The notes: generated by a model from the letters alone, not told the origin. A stretch of 64,000 nt of DNA from Bacteroidales bacterium (GCA_017999895.1 JAGNKY010000002.1:1-64000); one strand, 5' to 3'. Shown: positions 17,130 through 26,023, counted from the stretch's first letter. Translations and numbers: made by a program.

Positions 17130-17224
17130 CTCTGCGCTCTGTGCTCTGTGCTCTGTGCTCTGTGCCCTGTGCCCTGTGCTCTGTACTCTGAGCCCTATGC
17201 CCTGTGCCCTGTGCCCTGTGCCCT
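17130..17224. repeat. Heptamer tandem repeat (CYCTGTG), 13 units
   Basis: Thirteen 7-base units of CTCTGTG or CCCTGTG with a few variants (CTCTGCG, CTCTGTA, CTCTGAG, CCCTATG) run from 17130 to 17220, followed by a partial CCCT. CTC and CCC units are arranged in blocks, which points to slipped-strand expansion. The tract begins immediately at the TAG stop codon (17225-17223) of the nitroreductase gene. It would be transcribed with that gene as a GGGCACA/GAGCACA-type RNA tail. Confidence 0.9.
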
Positions 17225-17759
17225 ATTTAAAAGCAGCCCAGCTCTCTCCCCAGTTGTTCAAATGAATTTTATCGGGTTCGAACCTATGGGGCATTGTTTC
17301 CGGTTTTTCAGCTGGAACACCGATCGAAACTAATGCAACAGGCCTGATGTTAACGGGAAGATTGAGTATTTCGGTCAATGCCTTTACTCTTTCCTGCCTG
17401 GGCTCTATTCCAACCCATACGGCACCAAATCCGAGCGAATGAGCAGCCAGTAGTATATTTTGTGTGGCCGCCGAACAGTCGAGAAGATAGTAACCGGCAG
17501 CATGCTGTTTTTCGAGGTCGCCGCATACGACAATAGCATGACTTGCCTCCTTAAGCATCGAAGCATTCGGATGAAACTTCATAATTTTATCAAGCACATT
17601 TCTGTCGGCGATAACGATGAAATGCCATGGCCGTCTGTTATTCGCTGATGGAGCATACATCCCGGCTTTGATAATGAGTTCGATGTCCTTTTCGTCAATT
17701 TTCTCACCTGTATATTTTCTGATACTTCGCCTTGTCAGAAGTCCTTCATATAATTCCAT
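17223..17759 (-). CDS. Nitroreductase family protein (FMN-dependent)
   Basis: This 178-residue protein belongs to the nitroreductase/oxygen-insensitive NAD(P)H-FMN family. Family features visible are LLTRRSIRKYTGEKI near residue 7 (FMN phosphate-binding arginines), YAPSANNRRPWHFIVI near 34, a middle AAATQN-like segment (CSAATQNILLAAHSLGFGA) and the C-terminal ALVSIGVPAEKPE. Members reduce nitro compounds, quinones or flavins in the cytoplasm; the substrate cannot be told. Length is normal. The stop codon overlaps the edge of a heptamer repeat, which may have trimmed or extended the C-terminus (WAAFK). Confidence 0.9.
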   Translation of the reverse strand: MELYEGLLTRRSIRKYTGEKIDEKDIELIIKAGMYAPSANNRRPWHFIVIADRNVLDKIMKFHPNASMLKEASHAIVVCGDLEKQHAAGYYLLDCSAATQNILLAAHSLGFGAVWVGIEPRQERVKALTEILNLPVNIRPVALVSIGVPAEKPETMPHRFEPDKIHLNNWGESWAAFK

Positions 17760-17936
17760 AACGAACCTTTTTTATATTGTTTATCACCTTTATAAAAAAT
17801 ACGGCAATTTATGTTTTTTTGACAATTTTGAAAAGTCAATGAGGTGAAATTTATTAAAAGAAACTTTTACCGAAATGGTTTAAGGCTGCGTGGCGACTGC
17901 CTGTATAAATTTATATTAGAAAATTTCCTTAAGTAT

Positions 17937-18386
17937 TTAAAGTAGATACTTCTCTACTGGTTGTAAGGCCTTTTTTTCTCTTTCGTAATATTCCGGCACA
18001 ATCTCTATGCCTATAGAGTTTCTTGACATTTTTTGAGCTACAATATTGGTGGTACCAGAGCCCATGAATGGATCTAATATCCAATCTCCCGGTTTTGTGA
18101 ACAACTTTATAAACCATTCGGGCAATACATAAGTACTCCTCTCCCCTTTAACTACTTTTTCTTTGATGTTAAGTATAAAGGTGCCTGTTGGCTTCAAAAC
18201 TCTCAAAAGCTCAGATGTTATCGGTAAAAACCATGCAACATATTTATCACGTGGTATGCCGCCATAAGTATTTTTTCTCTGATCGGCATACGGTGGAGAA
18301 GTAAATATAAAGTCAACTGAATTATCGGAGAGATCCTTTAAAATCTTCCTGCAATCACCTAAGTATAATTCAGTTTTTATATCCAT
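17937..18386 (-). CDS. DNA methyltransferase (N4/N6 type) with apparent in-frame internal deletion
   Basis: The 149-residue product has the SAM-dependent DNA amino-methyltransferase signatures. The catalytic motif IV, TSPPYADQRKNTYGG, is near residue 29, and the SAM-binding motif I region, LDPFMGSGTTNIVAQK, is near 104. Homologues of this type that I recall are about 280-300 residues and have a target-recognition stretch of about 120-130 residues after GERSTYV. Here GERSTYV (residue 87) is fused straight to LPEWFIKLFT, the segment that precedes motif I. The reading frame is kept. Both catalytic halves remain, but the specificity region is gone, so activity is doubtful. No restriction enzyme gene is intact nearby, although a protein-like fragment lies upstream. 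The deletion is inferred from family memory. Confidence 0.75.
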   Translation of the reverse strand: MDIKTELYLGDCRKILKDLSDNSVDFIFTSPPYADQRKNTYGGIPRDKYVAWFLPITSELLRVLKPTGTFILNIKEKVVKGERSTYVLPEWFIKLFTKPGDWILDPFMGSGTTNIVAQKMSRNSIGIEIVPEYYEREKKALQPVEKYLL

Positions 18387-18691
18387 TTTTTATTTTCAAA
18401 AATAAGAGTTTTTACTCAGAAACATATAAACATCTTTGTATTTTACCACCAACTTGTCAACAACAGTTTTATTCAGCAAGTCGTAAAGCGAATCACATTT
18501 TTAAAAATTTTTTACACTCGCTTGAGCCTCTGCCATCCTAAAGAGAGGAAAAAAAACCGAGCGAAGCAAGGAAAGGGGTGAGTTCATGCAAATAATATTA
18601 TACCTATGATCGGGTACCAAATCTTTACATGCCGTACCCACACCACTCAATAAGATACGGGAAAAATGTCTCTACAAACAGGATTATTTAT
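18387..18691. other. Gene-free region upstream of the methyltransferase, with a possible decayed ORF end
   Basis: On the minus strand bases 18490-18409 read DSLYDLLNKTVVDKLVVKYK, DVYMFLSKNSYF and a stop, just 22 bases before the methyltransferase start. This looks like the C-terminus of a protein whose upstream part is missing. A short inverted repeat (AAGCGA at about 18486, TCGCTT at about 18520) with an A/T core lies beside it. The rest to 18691 shows nothing else recognisable. Confidence 0.3.
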
Positions 18692-18699
18692 TAATTTTG
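18692..18699 (+). promoter_or_regulatory. Possible -7 promoter box of the phoH-like gene
   Basis: TAATTTTG matches TAnnTTTG and lies 31 bases before the chosen ATG at 18730. No good -33 TTTG is seen. Its position supports the ATG start rather than the TTG at 18697, which would fall inside the box. Confidence 0.35.
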
Positions 18700-18729
18700 T
18701 CAGCCCGGAAAGAAAACTTCGGATTTAGA

Positions 18730-20064
18730 ATGAAGAAAAAGAACAACAAGAAGCTGTTCGTAATTGACACTAATGTTTTATTACATGACTATAAGTGCAT
18801 CTATAATTTTGAAGAGAATGATGTAATCATTCCTATTGTTGTTCTGGAAGAGCTCGACAAATTCAAAAAAGGCAATGATCTGATAAATTTTCATGCACGC
18901 GAGTTCACCCGTGAACTCGACAAACTATCGGGCGATATGCTTTTGACTTCCAATATTCCTCTGGGTGAAAACCTGGGTAATCTACACATCGAAACAGGTA
19001 AGGAGTTCTCGGAAAAAGTAAGTCAGTCTTTCCCGGAGAAAACTGCTGACCACAGAATCCTTGCAATCACCGACTATGTTTGCAATGCCAACAAGGACAA
19101 AACTGTAGTGCTTATTACCAAAGACATCAATCTGCGAATGAAAGCCAAGTCACTTGGCATACTTGCGCAGGATTACAAAAATGATAAAGTTGCAAACATT
19201 GACGACTTATACAAAAGCATAAAATTGATTGAGGGAGTTGACCAGAAGCTTATTGACAAACTTTATGAACAACCCGAAGGAATAGATGTTTCAGAATTTC
19301 AACTTGATATAGAGTTCGACGGTCACAGATTCTATATATTACGCAATAATAATGCAAGTGTACTTGCTCATTATAATCCGGTAACAAAAACTATCAAAAG
19401 AGTCATTAAACAATCTGCTTACGGTATAGAGCCAAAGAATGCGGAGCAGACTTTTGCACTTGAAGCATTGACAAATCCGGATATTCAGCTCGTATCCCTT
19501 ACCGGAAAAGCAGGCACGGGAAAAACTCTCCTTGCTCTGGCTGCAGCTCTTCATCAGCATAAAAAATACAAACAGATACTTCTGGCAAGGCCCATAGTTC
19601 CGCTGGCAAACCGCGACCTTGGCTTTCTGCCCGGCGATGTAAAGGAAAAAATGGATCCTTATATGCAGCCTCTATTCGATAATCTGACAGTGATTAAACA
19701 TAGATTTAGCCACCAAAGCCCTGAATTTATCAGAATCAATGATATGATAAAAGAAGAAAAACTGGTTATTACGCCTCTTGCATTTATCAGGGGAAGAAGC
19801 CTTTCGAGTGTTTTCTTCATTGTTGACGAAGCTCAAAACCTTACTCCCCACGAGATAAAAACCATAATTACCCGCGCCGGTGAAGGAACAAAAATGGTGT
19901 TTACAGGCGATATTGAACAGATAGACTCACCATACCTCGATACCGCTTCAAACGGACTGAGCTATCTTTCTGATAAGATGAAAGACGAGGATATCTTTGC
20001 CCATGTAAACCTTGTGAAAGGTGAAAGAAGCTATCTGGCAGAATTGGCCAGTAAAATACTTTGA
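18730..20064 (+). CDS. PhoH family protein (PIN nuclease domain plus PhoH ATPase)
   Basis: I start this at ATG 18730 (MKKKNNKKLFVIDTNVLLHD), giving 444 residues; the frame extends to a TTG at 18697. The N-terminal half is a PIN domain: DTNVLLHD with its acidic residue near 12, LEELDKFKKG near 38 and ITKDINLRMKA near 130. The C-terminal half is a PhoH ATPase with Walker A GKAGTGKT at residues 259-266, GDVKEKMDPY, and Walker B FFIVDEAQNL near 361. The PIN-PhoH architecture (PhoH2 type) is associated with RNA unwinding and cleavage in bacteria. Length matches the family. It is followed 35 bp later by mtaB, and the two probably form one transcript. Confidence 0.92.
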   Translation: MKKKNNKKLFVIDTNVLLHDYKCIYNFEENDVIIPIVVLEELDKFKKGNDLINFHAREFTRELDKLSGDMLLTSNIPLGENLGNLHIETGKEFSEKVSQSFPEKTADHRILAITDYVCNANKDKTVVLITKDINLRMKAKSLGILAQDYKNDKVANIDDLYKSIKLIEGVDQKLIDKLYEQPEGIDVSEFQLDIEFDGHRFYILRNNNASVLAHYNPVTKTIKRVIKQSAYGIEPKNAEQTFALEALTNPDIQLVSLTGKAGTGKTLLALAAALHQHKKYKQILLARPIVPLANRDLGFLPGDVKEKMDPYMQPLFDNLTVIKHRFSHQSPEFIRINDMIKEEKLVITPLAFIRGRSLSSVFFIVDEAQNLTPHEIKTIITRAGEGTKMVFTGDIEQIDSPYLDTASNGLSYLSDKMKDEDIFAHVNLVKGERSYLAELASKIL

Positions 20065-20099
20065 CTATCTCCAATGTACTCAAAATACATAACGCTGTG

Positions 20100-21404
20100 A
20101 TGATTCCCGAAAAAAGAAAAATTGCTTTCTACACTGTCGGCTGTAAACTTAACTTCACCGAATCATCATACATCGCCTCCACTTTACCTGTTGACAATTA
20201 TATTAAAGTTACCCCCGACGAAAATGCCGATATCTATGTAATAAATACATGTACAGTTACTTCCGATGCCGATAAAAAATGCAGGCAGGCTATAAGAAAA
20301 TTCATAAAACAATCACCTTCTGCAATTATAGCAGTTACAGGCTGTTATTCGCAATTAAGGGCAGACGAAGTGGCATCCATTCCAGGCGTCGATCTCGTAC
20401 TTGGTTCAAGGGAAAAATTCGACCTTGCCCGCTATCTCGACGGAATTTATGCAAAGGGACTGACATGTGTGGATTCCGGTAATATAGTCAACGACAAAAC
20501 CTTCGTCAATTCATGGTCGTCATCCGACAGAACCAGAACATTCATCAAGGTACAGGACGGGTGCGATTACAGATGCGCTTATTGTACTCTTCCCATGGCC
20601 AGAGGCGGGAGCAGAAACGCATCGGTTGAAAACATCACGGAAGAAATAAAACAAATTGCTGTCAACGGCATCCCTGAAATTGTGCTTACTGGATTGAATA
20701 TCGGCGATTTCGGCAAAACAACAGGAGAAACTCTCTCGGAACTTTTACAACAGATAGAGGAGATTGAAGGTGTGCGGCGGATAAGACTATCATCAATAGA
20801 GCCCGATTTGCTTACCGATGAAATTATTGAACTGACCGCAGAAAGCCGGAAAATTATGCCTCATTTCCATATCCCGCTTCAAAGCGGAAGCAACAAAGTT
20901 CTCGGACTTATGCGCAGACGATACAAAACCGAACTCTTTGCATCAAGAGTAAAAAAAATAAGAGAACTAATCCCTCTTGCAGGAATAGGATCGGATGTGA
21001 TCGTCGGATTCCCCGGCGAAACAGACGAGGACTTTTATGAAACATTAAGTTTTTTGGAGAAAATGCCCCTGACATACCTTCATGTTTTTCCTTATTCAGA
21101 CCGTCCGGGAACAAAAGCCACAGAACTTCCTGGAAAAGTGCCTGCAAAAATCAAGGAGGAGAGAAGAAAACAGCTCTTACGACTATCAAAAAAAATAAAC
21201 CTCGATTTTAAAAAACTCAATATCAATACGATAAATGAAGTGCTATTCGAAAACAGTGTAAAAGAAAAAAAAGTGTCGGGCTTTACGGCAAATTATCTGA
21301 AATCAGAATATGATGCGACAGAAAACATTAAAGGTAAAATCAAAAAAGTCAGAATCGTCGGAATCAATCCTTCCGGCAACCTTGCCGTTGAACTGCTGGA
21401 TTAA
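20100..21404 (+). CDS. mtaB: tRNA (t6A37)-C2 methylthiotransferase MtaB
   Basis: This radical-SAM enzyme converts t6A37 to ms2t6A37 in tRNAs that read ANN codons. The start at ATG 20100 (MIPEKRKIAFYTVGCKLNF) gives 434 residues; a TTG at 20061 would overlap the preceding gene. The N-terminal methylthiotransferase domain has three cluster cysteines in GCKLN, INTCTVT and GCYSQL. The radical-SAM CxxxCxxC motif is C155-DYR-C159-AY-C162. Later come LTGLNIGDFG, HIPLQSGS and FPYSDRPGT. The last 60 or so residues form a TRAM-like RNA-binding domain. Length and order are standard. It follows the PhoH-like gene and precedes lipid and sugar envelope genes. Confidence 0.93.
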   Translation: MIPEKRKIAFYTVGCKLNFTESSYIASTLPVDNYIKVTPDENADIYVINTCTVTSDADKKCRQAIRKFIKQSPSAIIAVTGCYSQLRADEVASIPGVDLVLGSREKFDLARYLDGIYAKGLTCVDSGNIVNDKTFVNSWSSSDRTRTFIKVQDGCDYRCAYCTLPMARGGSRNASVENITEEIKQIAVNGIPEIVLTGLNIGDFGKTTGETLSELLQQIEEIEGVRRIRLSSIEPDLLTDEIIELTAESRKIMPHFHIPLQSGSNKVLGLMRRRYKTELFASRVKKIRELIPLAGIGSDVIVGFPGETDEDFYETLSFLEKMPLTYLHVFPYSDRPGTKATELPGKVPAKIKEERRKQLLRLSKKINLDFKKLNINTINEVLFENSVKEKKVSGFTANYLKSEYDATENIKGKIKKVRIVGINPSGNLAVELLD

Positions 21405-21486
21405 CTTTTTCATTAATTTGATTTATAAAGTCGAACTTTAGAAATATTGAATATTTTTATACTGTATTTTTTTCTTAAACTATTCT

Positions 21487-22350
21487 ATGGATGCTTTATC
21501 ATTTTATTTCTTCTATCTGGTCAACGGAATCATTTCTTTTCTGCCACTAAGAATACTCTATATCTTTTCAGACATTCTTTTTGTATTTACTTTTTATTTC
21601 CCTGGATATCGGAAAAATATCGTTTACAATAACTTGCATAATTCTTTCCCTGAAAAATCAGAAGAAGAGATCCAAACCATTGCCAGGAAATTTTACAGGC
21701 ACCTCGCCGACCTGTTTGCGGAAGTAGTAAAACTGAATCATATCGACAAAAAAGAACATATAAAACGCTGTAAGCTTGAAAATCTCGAAGTGATTGAAAA
21801 ACTATGGTCGGAAGGAAGGGATGCTATTGTTGTGCTTGGACATTATAATAACTGGGAATATCTTATTCATTTTCCGCTTTTTTGTAAACAAACCTGTATT
21901 TCAATATATAAGCCTCTTAACAACAAATACTTCGACAGGTATCTGACAAAACTACGCTCAAAATACGGGATGGTACTTACTCCAATGTCACTTGTAGCAC
22001 GCGAAATAGTAAGACGCCGTAATAATGGAGAACATATTCTTGTATCGTTTCTGGCAGACCAGACTCCGGCACGCGGAGATATTCACTACCGCACTAAATT
22101 TCTTAATCAGGACACTCCTGTTTTTCTGGGAGCCGAAAAAATAGCGACAAAATATGACATGGCAGTTATATTCTTAAACCATCAAAAAGTAAAACGCGGT
22201 TACTACAAAACAACTGTTGAACTTCTGCTGGAACACACATCTGGCCTTGAGGAACATATTATAACGGAAGCTCATATAAAGCGTCTTGAAGAGATTATCA
22301 GAGAGAAACCTGAATATTGGCTATGGAGCCACCGCCGCTGGAAATATTAA
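21487..22350 (+). CDS. LpxL/HtrB-like lysophospholipid (lipid A) acyltransferase
   Basis: This 287-residue protein is a late acyltransferase of the HtrB family, which adds a secondary acyl chain to lipid A or a related lipid at the inner membrane. It has one N-terminal hydrophobic segment (FYFFYLVNGIISFLPLRILY) and the catalytic HX4E motif as H119-YNNW-E124. The FLADQTPARGD segment near 190 is a second conserved block. It ends WLWSHRRWKY, as family members do. The gene is 15 bp before a GT2 glycosyltransferase gene in the same direction, consistent with an envelope operon. Confidence 0.9.
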   Translation: MDALSFYFFYLVNGIISFLPLRILYIFSDILFVFTFYFPGYRKNIVYNNLHNSFPEKSEEEIQTIARKFYRHLADLFAEVVKLNHIDKKEHIKRCKLENLEVIEKLWSEGRDAIVVLGHYNNWEYLIHFPLFCKQTCISIYKPLNNKYFDRYLTKLRSKYGMVLTPMSLVAREIVRRRNNGEHILVSFLADQTPARGDIHYRTKFLNQDTPVFLGAEKIATKYDMAVIFLNHQKVKRGYYKTTVELLLEHTSGLEEHIITEAHIKRLEEIIREKPEYWLWSHRRWKY

Positions 22351-22365
22351 AGAATAGAATAGTCA

Positions 22366-23400
22366 ATGTATAAAATTGCTATTGTCATTTTAAATTATAA
22401 CGGGCTGGAATATCTTAAAAAATTCCTCAGCGTAGTAATCCAAAATTCGGCTCAGCCTGATGCAATCATTGTTTTAGCCGATAATGGTTCAACAGACGGC
22501 TCTGCCGACTGGGCAGAAGCAACATATCCTGAATTGAAAATAATAAGATTCGATAAAAATCATGGTTTTGCAGGAGGATATAATCTTGCCCTCGAATATA
22601 TTGAGGCAGAATATTTTATTCTACTTAATTCCGATATCGAAGTTAGTGAAGACTGGCTTACCGTTATGGTTGATTTCATGGACAATAATCCGGATGTCGC
22701 TTCTGTTCAGCCCAAAATTCTCTCATGGCATAACAGAGAAATGTTTGAATACGCAGGCGCCGCCGGAGGATACATTGACAAATATGGTTATACTTTTTGC
22801 AGAGGAAGAATCTTTAACAAAATTGAAAAAGACAACGGCAAATACGATGATACTGCCGAAGTATTCTGGACTAGCGGAGCATGTATGCTCATAAGGGCAA
22901 AAATATGGAATGAATGTGGCGGTTTTGATGAGGATTTTTTTGCGCACATGGAAGAAGTTGACCTTTGCTGGAGATTGCATAATAAAGGATACAAACTATT
23001 TGTGATTCCATCCACTGCGGTTTATCATGTCGGAGGAGGAACATTAGCCTATAATTCACCTTTCAAAACATATCTCAACTTCCGGAATAATCTCTTTCTT
23101 CTTTATAAAAACCTTCCTGAGAAAAAATTTAAAAAGATTCTTCTAATCCGAAAATCCCTCGATATAATTGCTGCTTTATTCTTTGTCTTTACTTTCAAAA
23201 TACAACACGCAGCGGCAGTTTTCAAAGCTCATCGCGATTATTACAAAAATACTCCGGTACTGAAAAAAAAGCGTGCCGTTAATCTTAAACTTACAGGAAA
23301 TAAAAAAATAAAAGAGAAAATCCTGAACAAAAGTCTTGTTTTTGAGTATTATATAAAAGGTATCAATACTTTTGACAGACTTGAAAAATATTTCAAATAA
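22366..23400 (+). CDS. Glycosyltransferase family 2 (rhamnosyltransferase-like)
   Basis: The 344-residue product begins MYKIAIVILNYNGLEYLKKF, a classic GT-A N-terminus, followed by ADNGSTDGSADW near 40. It has LLNSDIEVSEDW near 90 (metal-binding acidic pair), TSGACMLIRAKIW near 169 and GGFDEDFFAHMEEVDLCWRL near 184. These mark the WbbL/rhamnosyltransferase-like GT2 group that builds O-antigen or other surface glycans in the cytoplasm. The C-terminal 90 residues are basic with one hydrophobic helix (IIAALFFVFTF), likely membrane-associated. The sugar donor is unknown. The next gene starts 2 bp after its stop. Confidence 0.9.
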   Translation: MYKIAIVILNYNGLEYLKKFLSVVIQNSAQPDAIIVLADNGSTDGSADWAEATYPELKIIRFDKNHGFAGGYNLALEYIEAEYFILLNSDIEVSEDWLTVMVDFMDNNPDVASVQPKILSWHNREMFEYAGAAGGYIDKYGYTFCRGRIFNKIEKDNGKYDDTAEVFWTSGACMLIRAKIWNECGGFDEDFFAHMEEVDLCWRLHNKGYKLFVIPSTAVYHVGGGTLAYNSPFKTYLNFRNNLFLLYKNLPEKKFKKILLIRKSLDIIAALFFVFTFKIQHAAAVFKAHRDYYKNTPVLKKKRAVNLKLTGNKKIKEKILNKSLVFEYYIKGINTFDRLEKYFK

Positions 23401-23402
23401 AT

Positions 23403-24557
23403 ATGAATCAAAGAAAAATGGCTCTGTTTCTTATAATAGTGTTTCTGGTTTATTTTCTTATTAACCTGTATCTTTTCCTGAAAGGCTTTCGCATTCTCTC
23501 ATCAAGGAAAAATCTCAGGACTATTTATGTAATTTCTTTCGTCCTTTTTGCCTCTTCCTTTATCGCAGGAAAAATACTCGAAGTAAAACATTCTTCGGAC
23601 TTTTCAGACTTTCTGAATTTAATCGGAGGCTTCTGGCTGGCCTTTATGCTTTATGGAAGCCTGATTCTTCTGCTTTCAGATATAATCTTCCCAATTCTCA
23701 AAGTTTCAGGTCTTCTTGCAAAAAATAAAATATTTCTTTTCAGGAAATGGGCATACTTTTCAACACTCATTATTTCTTCAATTACAATAATAGGAGGATT
23801 TATTAACGCCTTAAACCCTGTGGTGAGGCATTATGAAATATCAATAAACAAATCTGCCGGCGATTTAAAAGAATTCAGAATTGCAGCCGTATCCGATATC
23901 CATCTGGGAAGTGTAATAGGCAAAAGAAATATTGAAAAACTCTCAAAAATGCTTAAAGAAGCCCGTCCAGATGCAGTTTTTCTTCTTGGTGATATTGTTG
24001 ACGGTGAGATAGCTCCTGTTATGAGAAGAAACCTTTTAAAATATTTTAATTGTCAGGTAAGCAGTGATAGACTGGTTGCTATAACAGGAAATCATGAGTT
24101 TATAGGAAACCCAGCTATATCTATACCCTATATTGAAAATAACGGAATCCGCATTCTTAAGGACGAAATGGTTGTTATTAGCGACTATATTCAGGTAATA
24201 GGAAGGATTGACAGTTATGGTGCAAACTTTAGCAATTATCGAAGGCAACCTCTTGAAAAACTTATGGAAAAGGCTGATTCGGACAAACCGATAATAGTCC
24301 TTGACCATCAGCCTATCAACCTCGACGAAACTGAAAAAGCAAGCGTGGATATTCAGTTATCTGGGCACACACATAATGGTCAGTTATGGCCTTTAAATTA
24401 TATAGTTGCTCTGTTTTATGAGATAAGTTATGGATATGGGAAAAAGGGAAACACTCATATATTAGTTTCTTCAGGTTTTGGATTATGGGGGCCTATGGTT
24501 AGAACCGGATCAAGACCTGAAATTGTAGTTGTTGATGTAAAATTTAACAGAAATTGA
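23403..24557 (+). CDS. Membrane-anchored metallophosphoesterase
   Basis: This 384-residue protein has about four N-terminal transmembrane segments (up to residue 145) followed by a calcineurin-like phosphoesterase domain. Metal-binding motifs are SDIHLGS (D165, H167), LLGDIVDGE, ITGNHE, LDHQP and LSGHTHNGQ. This is the YkuE/YaeI-like layout, members of which act on lipid or nucleotide phosphates at the membrane; the substrate here is unknown. It begins 2 bp after the GT2 stop, so the two are translationally linked. The acyltransferase, GT2 and phosphoesterase order suggests a role in envelope lipid or glycan handling (inference). Confidence 0.88.
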   Translation: MNQRKMALFLIIVFLVYFLINLYLFLKGFRILSSRKNLRTIYVISFVLFASSFIAGKILEVKHSSDFSDFLNLIGGFWLAFMLYGSLILLLSDIIFPILKVSGLLAKNKIFLFRKWAYFSTLIISSITIIGGFINALNPVVRHYEISINKSAGDLKEFRIAAVSDIHLGSVIGKRNIEKLSKMLKEARPDAVFLLGDIVDGEIAPVMRRNLLKYFNCQVSSDRLVAITGNHEFIGNPAISIPYIENNGIRILKDEMVVISDYIQVIGRIDSYGANFSNYRRQPLEKLMEKADSDKPIIVLDHQPINLDETEKASVDIQLSGHTHNGQLWPLNYIVALFYEISYGYGKKGNTHILVSSGFGLWGPMVRTGSRPEIVVVDVKFNRN

Positions 24558-24581
24558 TTTTCCTTATATTTAAATTTCTCA

Positions 24582-25877
24582 TCAGAGAACATCATAAACT
24601 TTTTCCAGCATCATTCCACGCGACCCTTTTACAAGTATATGAGCCTTTTCAATGGGTTTAAGAATAAGATATTCTCTGAGTCGATCAACATCGTTGAATG
24701 TTTTGTATCCGAAATCTTTTGCAAGACTTTTGAAAATTGGTCCAACCAGCATTACTTTGCTCATTCCTAAAGAATTCAGGAGACGTAATATATCAAGATG
24801 TTCATCCTGTGCCCTGCTGCCAAGTTCAAGCATATCGCCCAGAATGACAATTTTATTTTCCGATTCAATCTCTGCAAATGATTCGATGGCTTTTCGCATA
24901 CTGTCGGGATTAGCATTATACGAATCACAGAAAATAACATTCTTACCTGTTACTTTTATCTGTGACCTGTTATTAGTAGGGATATAAGCCTGAACTGCGT
25001 CTGAAGCTTCATCAATTGTAGCACCCATAAAAATTGAAGCAGCTACTGCAGCCAAAATATTTTCAGTATTATGACGGCCGAAAAGATTCGTACTTACTAC
25101 TCTCTCTTTCCCTGCATGATTTATTCTTACAACCAGATTATATGACGAAGAAACAGGCTCGACTATCAATTCTCTTCCATCAGGAGCTGAATAAGGAACA
25201 GCCTTGTTAATCATCCTATAAATCTGTTCTGAAATAAGAGGATTATGGTCGTTATATATAGCAACACCATTAACTTTACGAAGATATTCATAAAGTTCAG
25301 TTTTTGCTTTTACAATATTTTCAAATGATCCAAAACCTTCAATATGTGCAGTTCCTATATTTGTAATAATTCCATAATCGGGTCTGGATATCATGCATAA
25401 GGTTCTTATTTCTCCCTGGTGACTTGCTCCCATCTCGATAATCATAAGTTCAGTATCGGAAGGTGCAGAAAGTATGGAAAGAGGAACACCTATATGATTG
25501 TTGAGATTTCCTTTCGAGTAGTGCACTTTTTTAATTTTCGACATAGCCGCTGCTATAAGCTCTTTTGTAGTGGTCTTTCCATTCGTTCCGGTAATTGCAA
25601 GAACAGGAATATTAAGTTCTTTCCTGTAATGAGTTGCAAGAGCTTGAAGTTCTATCAGACAATCATCAACAAGAATAGTCCTGTTATCAATTTCATACAA
25701 TGGATCATCAATTACGGCACAAATGGCTCCTTTCCCAAGAGCTTGCGCTGCATATTGATTGCCATTGTAATTATTTCCCCAAAGAGAGAAAAACATCTCT
25801 CCTTCCTTTATAGTCCGCGAATCGGTTGAAACTCCTTTCGACTCTTTGAATATTGAATATAATTGCTCGGTTTTCAT
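24582..25877 (-). CDS. murF: UDP-N-acetylmuramoyl-tripeptide--D-alanyl-D-alanine ligase
   Basis: The 431-residue enzyme joins D-Ala-D-Ala to UDP-MurNAc-tripeptide, the last cytoplasmic step of peptidoglycan precursor synthesis. It shows the N-terminal MurF domain (SKGVSTDSRTIKEGEMFFSL), P-loop ITGTNGKTTTKELIAAAM near residue 95, MIIEMGASHQGEIR and TNIGTAHIEGFGS. Later motifs are GRHNTENILAAVA, DSYNANPDSMRKAI and LGDMLELG. Length is standard. It lies downstream of gldJ in the same direction, an arrangement also known in Flavobacteriia, but a terminator-like hairpin separates them. It is convergent with the phosphoesterase gene. Confidence 0.95.
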   Translation of the reverse strand: MKTEQLYSIFKESKGVSTDSRTIKEGEMFFSLWGNNYNGNQYAAQALGKGAICAVIDDPLYEIDNRTILVDDCLIELQALATHYRKELNIPVLAITGTNGKTTTKELIAAAMSKIKKVHYSKGNLNNHIGVPLSILSAPSDTELMIIEMGASHQGEIRTLCMISRPDYGIITNIGTAHIEGFGSFENIVKAKTELYEYLRKVNGVAIYNDHNPLISEQIYRMINKAVPYSAPDGRELIVEPVSSSYNLVVRINHAGKERVVSTNLFGRHNTENILAAVAASIFMGATIDEASDAVQAYIPTNNRSQIKVTGKNVIFCDSYNANPDSMRKAIESFAEIESENKIVILGDMLELGSRAQDEHLDILRLLNSLGMSKVMLVGPIFKSLAKDFGYKTFNDVDRLREYLILKPIEKAHILVKGSRGMMLEKVYDVL

Positions 25878-25992
25878 ATAAAAATTATAGATTAGCTGAT
25901 AGATGTTAAATTTATAAAAATATCTATTAGATTGAATTCAATAAAAAACTCTATAATGTTTTATTTGTTTTTAAAAATATAAAAAATTTTAG

Positions 25993-26023
25993 ACAAAAAA
26001 ATAGGGGCTTTTAATCGGCCCCT
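25993..26023 (-). terminator. Rho-independent terminator after gldJ
   Basis: On the minus strand AGGGGC at 26023-26018 pairs with GCCCCT at 26008-26003 around a 9-nt loop, followed by an A-T7-G tract. It lies 23 bases after the gldJ stop, upstream of murF. Confidence 0.75.

Noticed and set aside
17050..17333. Plus-strand ORFs rich in Leu-Cys-Ala across the heptamer tract
   Set aside because: They arise from translation of the 7-base tandem repeat and lack any protein-like sequence outside it.
18697..18729. TTG start that would lengthen the PhoH-like protein
   Set aside because: It overlaps a promoter-like box and adds residues not typical of the family; the ATG at 18730 is better.
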